From Henricia sp. BOLD:AAB3569 (Eukaryota > Echinodermata > Asteroidea > Spinulosida > Echinasteridae): a stretch of DNA of 64,000 bases. The translations under genes and the position numbers were made by a program. The stretch is from the NCBI GenBank assembly GCA_037783545.1, contig JBBELK010000298.1:682001-746000 (forward strand), given 5' to 3'. This document shows positions 12,653 to 23,400 of the stretch, piece by piece. The number at the start of each line of letters is the position of its first letter. Position 1 is the first letter of the stretch. Under the pieces are notes generated by a model. That model ran no database searches and was not told the DNA's origin. It saw only the letters and a list, made by a program, of their open reading frames with translations.

Positions 12653-14916
12653 TTTTTTTTTTTTAGGTGATCGGGCCAACAGCCCGATCACCTATTACTC
12701 TCGTACGATTTCTTTTTTTTTTTTTTTTTTTTTTTTCTTTTTCTTTTTCCACTCAAACGTTTCCAGAGCTTTTCTTCAAAACGGTTCAAGCTATCAACTT
12801 GAAACTTTGTAGGAACATCAACCCCAATGTGAAGGTGTGCATACAAGGGTGACGTCATTGTGACGTCATTGGGTATCAAATTACAACCCAAAAATGACTA
12901 AAATATGCATGTTTTAAAATGCTTCCGTCTGGAAAACCACGTGACCCATGATTTTCGTATTTAGCAGGCTTATAGATAAGATCATGGCCTACGATTTTCT
13001 TCGTGTGGGCATTTTCATCTGACCCTTCCTTCTGGGGTCAATCTGAGGTCAAAGTTCAACGAAAACGAAAATCGCAATTTTTGCACTTATTGAGCAACAA
13101 TGCCCATCAAACCAAGCTGAATCTTTAAGTAACTAAGTACAGGCATAGGTCCTATGGCAGACTTTCACCAGCGTGTATAATATTATGATGGCATCAAGCG
13201 TGACGTCATCGTGACGTCATCAAGTATCAAATTACACCCCCCAAAAAACCAAAATATGCATATTTTAAAATGCTTCCGTCATGAAAACCACGTGACCCAG
13301 GATCTTCGTATTTGGCAGGTTTATAGATGACATTCTGTGCTACAATTTTCTTTGTGTGGGCATTTTCATCTGACCCTTCCTTCTGGGGTCAATTGGAGGT
13401 CAAAGTTCAACGAAACTGAGAATCTCAGTTTTTACACTTACCAGCAACAATGCCTATCAAACCAAGCTGAATCGTTAGTAAATTAGATACAGACATAGGC
13501 CCTACGGCAGACTTTCACCAGAATGTATAGTATCACGATGGCATCAAGTGTGACGTAATCATGACGTCATCAGGTGTCAAATTACAAAAATTCAAAGGTT
13601 ATTATTTCCAAAATTCATATCTCAAGAACCGTAATAGATACTTGAACAATTCTTTCACAACATGATAAGTCTAAATGAACTGAACAAATCATACGATGTC
13701 ATGACCCCTGTGTGACGCCTACTTCCGGTCCAAACCGGAAGTTGTTCGAAAATGTGCATTTTGTAAGCGTTTTGAATGCAAATAGATTCAAAGTGGTAGT
13801 GAATTTGACCATATTTCTACGGAACGAAATGTTTCCACACATGTAGACTTTTTGACTATACCATTTGTGACGTTATCACATGGACAGTGGTTACGTAATG
13901 TGGCGTCAAAATACGCTAATTTGGAGCTGAATTGTTTTAAAATGCTGTATCTTGAGAACTACAGCAGATATTTGCATGATTCTTTCGCCACATTTAAGAA
14001 CTTGATGTTTATCAAATTGTTGAACAATTTGTGCACAACATTGTGACGTCATGATATCGTCACAGGTGTCAAATTACAAAAATTCAAAGGTTATTATTTT
14101 CAAAATTCATATCTCAAGAACCGTAATAGATACTTGAACAATTCTTTCACAACATGATAAGTCTAAATGAACTGAACAAATCATACGATGTCATGACCCC
14201 TGTGTGACGCCTACTTCCGGTCCAAACCGGAAGTTGTTCGAAAATGTGCAATTTTTTAGCATTTTGAATGCAAATAGATTCAAAGTGGTAGTGAATTTGA
14301 CCATATTTCTACGGAACGAAATGTTTCCACACATGTGGACCTTTTGACTATACCATTGGTGACGTCATTACATGGACGGTGGTTACGTAATGTGGTGTCA
14401 AATCACGCAAATTTGGAGCTGAGATGTTTTAAAATGCTGTATCTTGAGAACTACAGCAGATATTAGCATGATTCTTTCGCCACATTTAAGAACTTGATGT
14501 TTATCAAATTGTTGAACAATTTGTGCACAAAATTGTGACGTCATGATGTCGTCACAGGTGTCACATTACAAGATTTCAAAGGTTATTATTTCAACAATTC
14601 ATATCTCAAAACGGTGCAAGCTATCAACCCCCAGCTATGGCGGATATGCAGGGAGGAGATATTAGTTACCGGATTAGTGTATACAGCAGCCGATTTCACG
14701 AAACTTTACGCAATTGCGCAAGTCCACTTACGCCATAAGTTATTGCGCAAGTAATGGCGTAAGTGGACTTGCGCAATTGCGTAAAGTTTCGTGAAATCGG
14801 CTGCTGAACTTCCATTTTTGCCATTCCACAGGTGATAACAACGTCTGAAATTCATCACAAAATGTTCATTTAACCCGATCACCTGGCGTTTGTAACAACA
14901 AACGTCATACCTCTAG
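12653..14916 (+). mobile_element. Helentron-like element, copy 4, short form
   Basis: The 5' palindrome is present at 12665-12693, followed by a long T-run and the body from 12749. The 3' half differs from copies 1-3. After two of the internal CRE-bearing blocks it passes into a unique stretch with a 123-bp hairpin (14684-14806). It ends with CCCGATCACCT, a variant hairpin GGCGTTTGT/ACAAACGTC and CTAG at 14913-14916. It is a distinct subfamily with a shared 5' half and a replaced 3' end. Confidence 0.72.
14684..14806. repeat. Perfect 54-bp-arm hairpin in copy 4
   Basis: The inverted repeat starts CAGCAGCCGATTTCACG and ends CGTGAAATCGGCTGCTG, with a loop of about 15 bp (AAGTTATTGCGCAAGTA region). 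The arms contain the nested palindrome GCGCAATTGCGTAA. It may be a separate MITE that inserted into the ancestor of copies 4 and 5. Confidence 0.85.
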
Positions 14917-17049
14917 TTTTTCTTTTTCTTTTTCCACTCAAACGTTTCCAGAGCTTTTCTTCAAAACGGTTCAAGCTATCAACTTGAAACTTTGTAGGAA
15001 CATCAACCCCAATGTGAAGGTGTGCATACAAGGGTGACGTCATTGTGACGTCATTGGGTATCAAATTACAACCCAAAAATGACTAAAATATGCATGTTTT
15101 AAAATGCTTCCGTCTGGAAAACCACGTGACCCATGATTTTCGTATTTAGCAGGCTTATAGATAAGATCATGGCCTACGATTTTCTTCGTGTGGGCATTTT
15201 CATCTGACCCTTCCTTCTGGGGTCAATCTGAGGTCAAAGTTCAACGAAAACGAAAATCGCAATTTTTGCACTTATTGAGCAACAATGCCCATCAAACCAA
15301 GCTGAATCTTTAAGTAACTAAGTACAGGCATAGGTCCTATGGCAGACTTTCACCAGCGTGTATAATATTATGATGGCATCAAGCGTGACGTCATCGTGAC
15401 GTCATCAAGTATCAAATTACACCCCCAAAAAAACCAAAATATGCATATTTTAAAATGCTTCCGTCTTGAAAACCACGTGACCCAGGATCTTCGTATTTGG
15501 CAGGTTTATAGATGACATTCTGTGCTACAATTTTCTTTGTGTGGGCATTTTCATCTGACCCTTCCTTCTGGGGTCAATTGGAGGTCAAAGTTCAACGAAA
15601 CTGAGAATCTCAGTTTTTACACTTACCAGCAACAATGCCTATCAAACCAAGCTGAATCGTTAGTAAATTAGATACAGACATAGGCCCTACGGCAGACTTT
15701 CACCAGGTGTCAAATTACAAAAATTCAAAGGTTATTATTTCCAAAATTCATATCTCAAGAACCGTAATAGATACTTGAACAATTCTTTCACAACATGATA
15801 AGTCTAAATGAACTGAACAAATCATACGATGTCATGACCCCTGTGTGACGCCTACTTCCGGTCCAAACCGGAAGTTGTTCGAAAATGTGCATTTTGTAAG
15901 CGTTTTGAATGCAAATAGATTCAAAGTGGTAGTGAATTTGACCATATTTCTACGGAACGAAATGTTTCCACACATGTAGACTTTTTGACTATACCATTTG
16001 TGACGTCATCACATGGACAGTGGTTACGTAATGTGGCGTCAAAATACGCTAATTTGGAGCTGAATTGTTTTAAAATGCTGTATCTTGAGAACTACAGCAG
16101 ATATTTGCATGATTCTTTCGCCACATTTAAGAACTTGATGTTTATCAAATTGTTGAACAATTTGTGCACAACATTGTGACGTCATGATATCGTCACAGGT
16201 GTCAAATTACAAAAATTCAAAGGTTATTATTTTCAAAATTCATATCTCAAGAACCGTAATAGATACTTGAACAATTCTTTCACAACATGATAAGTCTAAA
16301 TGAACTGAACAAATCATACGATGTCATGACCCCTGTGTGACGCCTACTTCCGGTCCAAACCGGAAGTTGTTCGAAAATGTGCAATTTTTTAGCATTTTGA
16401 ATGCAAATAGATTCAAAGTGGTAGTGAATTTGACCATATTTCTACGGAACGAAATGTTTCCACACATGTGGACCTTTTGACTATACCATTGGTGACGTCA
16501 TTACATGGACGGTGGTTACGTAATGTGGTGTCAAATCACGCAAATTTGGAGCTGAGATGTTTTAAAATGCTGTATCTTGAGAACTACAGCAGATATTTGC
16601 ATGATTCTTTCGCCACATTTACGAACTTGATGTTTATCAAATTGTTGAACAATTTGTGCACAAAATTGTGACGTCATGATGTCGTCACAGGTGTCACATT
16701 ACAAGATTTCAAAGGTTATTATTTCAACAATTCATATCTCAAAACGGTGCAAGCTATCAACCCCCAGCTATGGCGGATATGCAGGGAGGAGATATTAGTT
16801 ACCGGATTAGTGTATACAGCAGCCGATTTCACGAAACTTTACGCAATTGCGCAAGTCCACTTACGCCATAAGTTATTGCGCAAGTAATGGCGTAAGTGGA
16901 CTTGCGCAATTGCGTAAAGTTTCGTGAAATCGGCTGCTGAACTTCCATTTTTGCCATTCCACAGGTGATAACAACGTCTGAAATTCATCACAAAATGTTC
17001 ATTTAACCCGATCACCTGGCGTTTGTAACAACAAACGTCATACCTCTAG
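14917..17049 (+). mobile_element. Helentron-like element, copy 5, tandem duplicate of copy 4
   Basis: The body begins at 14934 and tracks copy 4 almost base for base, to CTAG at 17046-17049. The internal hairpins are 2133 bp apart. The main difference is a loss of about 56 bp at 15703, where CACCAG joins directly to GTGTCAAATT. Copy 4 has the same CACCAG/CATCAG ends flanking the lost segment. The 5' palindrome is absent. Confidence 0.72.
16817..16939. repeat. Perfect 54-bp-arm hairpin in copy 5
   Basis: This is the same hairpin as in copy 4, 2133 bp downstream and without visible differences. It shows that copies 4 and 5 arose by a recent tandem duplication rather than by independent insertion. 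Confidence 0.85.
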
Positions 17050-17308
17050 TTGTTTTTGATGTTTTAATTAAGTGTCTGTTGCGGAAACTCATTGTTTGGA
17101 AGAGATAGTATTATGAGATTGGCACGTTGCCAATTTAAATATCAAACGTTGGCCTACAATATGGCAGCTATATTTGATACGGTCTATATTTCTTTATAAT
17201 GTTCTATTGAAATCTGAAATCTGATTTTTTTGTGGTTTTTTTGTTTTTTTTGTAATTCCAGAATACCACACTAATAGCTCTTTCGTTGTACTCTGTTTTC
17301 GCCAGCAG
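17050..17308. other. Intronic sequence between Helentron array and first T-box exon
   Basis: AT-rich with T-runs just before the CAG acceptor at 17306-17308. No additional element was recognised. Confidence 0.5.
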
Positions 17309-17455
17309 ATTATTTTGAATTCCATGCACAAATACCAGCCACGTTTCCACATCGTGCAGGCGAATGACGTGTTCAGTCTCCGTTGGAACTCGTTCGTGAC
17401 GTTCGCTTTCCCAGAGACAACGTTCATCGCCGTTACGGCTTATCAGAACGAAAAG
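17309..17455 (+). CDS. Tbx6/16: T-box exon, central-C-terminal part of domain
   Basis: A 49-codon exon between a CAG acceptor and a GTAAGA donor, phase 0 at both ends. It encodes [16 protein letters not shown] through AVTAYQNEK. The intron position before ILNSMHKY is a classical T-box family intron. It is the first exon recognised after the repeat array. Confidence 0.93.
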
Positions 17456-20400
17456 GTAAGAACGTTCATTCCGAACATTTATACCGAACGTTCAGGTATT
17501 TTGGTTCGTTTGTTTGTTTTTTTATACAAGATTTACGTGTATAACAGTAATTTAAATTTGATAGAGGTTTAACATGACTGTTTAAAGACTGATTACATAA
17601 TTTGGAAAACTGCCACAAACGGCGTTGTCTCCAAGTGTGATCGGGGATGTGTATGATGAAATCTAACCTGTGTATAAGTCACCTCATCTACGTTCGTTAC
17701 GAGAAAACAATGAAAAGCGGTGTCAGAGCGGTCGGGTTGGCGTATATAGTGGTTCTTTCCCCTCTGGCGTCCCGGATTCGAATCCGGGGCGTGTACAATA
17801 AGTGGATTGGGTTTGCAGTCCCTACTTGAACGCGTGGGTTTCCCCCCGGGGGTTTCTCTGTTTTTTTTCTTCTCCCACTTCTAAAACTGCAACTCCTTCT
17901 TCGTCATCTCAAGTTGATAATAAAGTAAAGGTTAAGCTAAAACCGTCTAGTTAATGGCATAAAGGGCCTTAGTTGCCGAATATGCCATAAAATTTACAAA
18001 AACAACAACAAAAACAGTGTCCATGCTTTCGAGAAATTGTGCGGAGCCGCCGTCCTATTTAGGCTGGTTCTGGGGTTATACTGCATGGACAACGGATCCA
18101 TAATACCACGGTAGTCAGGGGCGTATTTCGTTTATTTGAGGGCGCCCTTGTAAAAATGTGGGTGCACACACGTTTATATAAATTCAACTTTGATTTAATA
18201 TCGCTTTCTTATACAAAAACATTTAAAATGCAATATGGACATGCAGTTGCAACCACCGTTTGCGTGAGGTTTTCTGGTCAACTGGCTCATTGAAATAAAT
18301 TTGTTTGTGGACATTGCAAGTTTGTATACGTGCTAATCCCGGAAAACTGGTTAGTCGTTTTGTATCTAAATGTTTCTGCAAGTTTGTGTTCGCGTTCCAT
18401 GCAGAAAATAATGAAGTATTGTGCTCTGAAACCAATTTCATTTTCTGATATTTTCGAGATGTGTGCCGGCGTTCGTTTTCCATGTTGGATACTTTTGTGA
18501 CCGGCGTCCAGCTGTATGTCTGACGCGACGGGGGAATTCAACCCCGTTAGGGGGAGCCCTGTGATTTTTGCCCCGATTGGCCACCGAACACCGCCAGCTC
18601 CGTAGTCCTTGAGCTCTTTAATAATACTCCGTCTTTGTTGTGCCCTGTTTTTGCTGCTCCTGTTGTAACAACTGACTCGGGGAATAGTGGGAGGGACCGG
18701 TGTAATATTTGTGCAGCTTTACGACCCTGTGATTTCGTCTCTTTTTAATTTTTCCCTCCGTCTTCATCTCAAAATCGACTCCGGGAATTAGATATCCATT
18801 CGATAGCTATCAGAACCTCGTGATTGCCTTTTTGTGGCCGCGGAGTCACGCGGACGCGACCATGCGTGGCGTCCGCTTCTGTTGCATTTTGCGACCGGGA
18901 GAAAGTCCCACCCCTTTTTTCTCGTTTCGTCTCATCGCGATTTATTTTTCGAAAACTGTTACATCCAACTGTGCATTGAAGCTGTGATTTAACCACTATA
19001 TCAAGAGATTTGTCGAAATAATCACAACATTTAACAGTCGGCCGATTTGTTTGTTTTTACTCCGGGCAAAACAAAATTTTGATGAGGCTGGTCTCGGGAT
19101 ATTAAAATTGCATTATCTCCATGTGTGATTGAAGACGTGTATGGTAAAAAACAACATGTGTGTTTTAATTCAGAGATGTTCAAAATTTGCTAATATTTTA
19201 ATAACCCTTCAATACAATCAACTAAATTGTTCCATGACATTGGGAAGAACTGGTAGAACGCTGTTGTTCGTGTGCATGTGGATTAACATGTTTCTACCCG
19301 CAAGCAACATCCTCCAACCTCGCTGATTACATTGTGTCCAAAAGTCAAGAGAATAGACGAGTCCATTCTATAAGTTACTCTATTATACACGACTCGGAAA
19401 CCATCCCGAGTCAACATTAATTCCCGGAGGTTTCCCCCTCACACGGCGATTCTGTCCGCCCGCGCAGAGCTCGATTCCTCGGGGGAATGCCTAGCTACTT
19501 CACTGGCGGATTGCCCGTAGGGCTGGCCTCGCACGGTGGTCCTCACATGTTCAAGTTCACGGTACGGTGGTTCTTTGGTTCGTGGTCAGTGGTCGTGGAA
19601 ATGAGCAAAATTTGCTTATAATTCCCTCTGCAGTGCGATCCGTACTCCGAGGTCTGCGATGCCATGTAAACCGGCCGAGGATTTAGCTTGGGAGACGGTA
19701 TCACTTTCAAGTACACGCCCGTTTCAAATAACACCCCGTGACATTGAATTGGTTGTGGGATTAGTGGTCGATGTTAAGTTCACGAGGGACACGAAACTCC
19801 TTTTTACAGAATTTGAATACTGCGGAGATTTTATTTTCCGTACATGGCATTGGCACAACAAACATGTATCCTTGCATTAGTTTTTAGTCCCCAAGCATGT
19901 ATCATTTCAGTTTCCTTTCTTACAAAATGCTTCAAACTGGAACCGAGGCGCATACAGCTCCTCCCATATCTAGCTAAACTGCATGCTTCTCTAATAGATG
20001 ACGTCATAATGACGTCACAATTGGTTCTTTTGTTGTCCTGTAGACTCCTTACACTCATTTTAGTGACATGAAAGTGAGTCAGGCTTGTCACACCTCGTTA
20101 ATAAGAAGTCACATTATATTGTCATGAATGAAAATAATTAAGAAACAAAGAATTAAGATCTGTTCTTATTATCGACGTATATGCGTCGTGTCTTCTTGAG
20201 ATAATGTGAATAACTTTTTTGTGAATATTTTGCATCTTAAATGAATCTTTTGTTTCCTTGACCCCTCCTTATTATGACTCTTAGCCAACCACCCATCATC
20301 TTGAGATGTGTTCTGTCTTTTTGTGACTCTTAATTTAGCATCTTAAATGAGTAATTTGTCTTCTTTTTGTAAATCTTCACTTTGCATCTTAAATGAATAA

Positions 20401-23400
20401 TTTGTTTCCTTGACCCCTCCTTATTATGACTCTCAGCCAACCACCCCATCATCTTAAGATGTGTTCTGTCTTTTTGTGACTCTTAATTTAGCATCTTAAA
20501 TGAGTAATTTGTCTTCTTTTTGTAAATCTTCACTTTGCATCTTAAATGAATAATTTGTTTCCTTGACCCCTCCTTATTATGACTCTCAGCCAACCACCCC
20601 ATCATCTTGAGATGTGTTCTGTCTTTTTGTGAATCTTTATTTAGCATCTTAAATGGGTATTTTGTCTTCTTTTTGTAAATCTTCACTTTGCATCTTAAAT
20701 GAATCTTTTGTTTCCTTGACCCTCCTTATTATGCCTCTCAGCCAACCTCCCCATCCGACCATCCATCTCCATCTCCCCCTCTCCTGCATTATTCCGTCTC
20801 CCTTCTTCCTGTCATCCATTTTCCTCTCTTGCCCCGAGCCCGTAGACCGATCCGTCTCACCCGACTGCCCGCGTCTTGGCCAAGTTATGAATATTGATAA
20901 ACGTTAATTGAGATTTGATAATCCCTCCAGAGCAAGACTCCGCGAGCCTAGCTCTCCCCCGTCCGCCGGCGGCCGCGGCCTGGTCTCGAACGGGCAAACC
21001 ACGGAATAAATTTACGGCGCTGAGCACTCTGCGAGTATCGATGGCCAGTGATAATATTTGCTTCGCCCGCTTTTCCTTTGTATCGCCATGTTTCTGAGTT
21101 GGTTTGTACAATCAAGTTGTAGTTTTATATTTTGGGCCGCCGTTAGTGCGTGGTATTCCATTGCCGCGCGTTCTGCACCGGTGCGTCTTAGCTAACTCTA
21201 TAGAAAGAGAAACAGTTACAATCAAACGGCGAGTCTGGGTGGCATAAATTGCAAATAATTGATGACCACAATCGAAAGAGCCTATTCTTGTACTTTTTTT
21301 AGTTTCTCTTTTGTTTCCTATTAATTTGGTTTCAAAGCATTTTTGGAAGCTATTTACAGGAATTTATGTGGTTATACATGGCTCAGTGGTTTAAGCTTGT
21401 ATGCAGAATTTTCAATGTCTTATAATTTTAATAAATAATTTTGACCGAAAAAAACAACACCTTTTTACTCAAATGGAAGATAAAAGTGGTTTTAATTCAT
21501 CATCTTTTTGTAAGAAAACGATAATTGAAGATGTATTTTATATAATAATTGAAGATTTTATATAATAATTGAAGATGTATTTTATATAATAATTGAAGAT
21601 TTTATATAATAATTGAAGATGTATTTTATAAACAAAAAAGAATTGTTTAGACGTAATCGAAACTAGGACCCTGACTACCGTTATATTATGGTTCCGTTTT
21701 CCCATCGATATAGCCAGGGAACCAGCCTAAATAGGATAGTGGTTGCGCACAATTTCTTGAAAGGAGTCAGTTTTTCGTGTGTTTTATTAAAACGACAATG
21801 AGGCTTATTTGCAGGTTGGTTTTTATCATACACATCCTCAATCACACATGGAGATAACGCCGTCTGGAACAGTTTTTCAACCCCGTAATAATTATCTTTA
21901 ATAACATTTCAAGAACATTAATGGTTCCAAGATTCGACGAAAGTAAATATCTTGACGGATGTTGCTGTGGTCGTTTTTTTGTCCAATCAGTCCCACTTCA
22001 GTGCACATGAGAGTGCATGCATTTAAAGAAACACACCGGCTCACTGTTTACATAATTTAGTGATATAATCATTGACATTAATTTTTGTATGGTCCTTGTA
22101 AAAAAAGATCATCGAAATGGCCCGTAATTAACTTTTTAAAAAGCTTAAAAGTAACAAAAACGGTCAATAGTCGGGTTATACGCTTTACCAGCCGTTCACT
22201 ATCACGCGAGCCTCACGACTTTGTCGTATAACGACTTTGTCTTTTGCTTCAGATATATCTCGTTTTCGAGCCCAAAATAGCCCAAAAAGCCGGTGTGTTC
22301 CTTTAATGTTTTCTTAATGTTTTCTTCTTCTAATTTACAGGTTACCCAACTAAAAATTGATCACAACCCTTTCGCCAAAGGCTTCCGGGATAACGGAATG
22401 GCTCGCAAGTGAGTACCCATAGATAATGTCATGGCCGAGTAGTCTGCTCTGAGAATATACCTTCAACATAATGACGTCACAGCTTGTTTACATGCGTGCT
22501 TTCCTATATGGGCCTACGAACATTATGGTATCTCGAACACCGACTGGTATACCTAAGTGTTGCGCGCAGTAAAGTGAAAACGATACCCTTTGTATGTTAC
22601 CAGTGAACTGTTTTCCTGCGCTTTAGCAATGGACGTTTCAATTTACCAGCAAATGTTTACATGTAGAGTTAGGCTGGATCCGAATTAGTGGCTTTGGCTG
22701 TTGCTATGCTGTTGCTATAGGCGGACAATGACAGTCCTTAGAAACAGCATAGCAACAGCCACAGCCACTAATTCGGATCCAGCCTTACCTCGGTAACTGA
22801 CGTCACACTTTACTAGTGTTTTATCTTGTCAAAAATTACAATTTTTTTACCAAACATTTCCACCCAAAACAAATGTGGAAATAAAAAAATCTTCATCTGC
22901 AAAATCACGAGCATAATTATGTGACGCAAAGAGGCCAATGCGTATTATTACGGCAGTAGTTAGCACGCAAATTGAGGACGCCAGCCAACAACAATGAATC
23001 GATTTTTGATTATTAATTAATTTCTGATTAAGTCGATTAATTTCTGATATCGATATTTGTTTCCTTATCACAGAGGCTCGAGGTTAGCTTTGAAGAGAAC
23101 AACATCAACAAAGATAGAAGACCTTGACGACAAACGAGGTAAGAAAACGCCCATTTCAATGGCAGACAAGACGCGAGAAGAAAGGTCCATTAAATTATTT
23201 GCAATGACCCAAAAATACTATATTTTTGACTAGAAAAATCTTACTCAAAGTGTTGATAGCAGTATGGTGACAAACACCATATAAATTTGTTTCTGTCCAA
23301 GCTGGAACTTTCTGTAAAAAAAATAACAACTCAAGATGGTTTCTAAAAATGTGTGCGCGCACACATTTTATTTACATTTTATTTACAATTCACTTAAAAC

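Noticed and set aside
1084-15076. Repeated small frames beginning MGCNLIP or MVKFPTTLALF in the array
   Set aside because: They recur because the Helentron copies recur. They are short, run into the poly-T leader, and show no Rep, helicase or other domain.
17719-17800. Functional tRNA gene
   Set aside because: The A- and B-boxes are present but the cloverleaf is not complete, and the sequence continues into a SINE body and A-rich tail.
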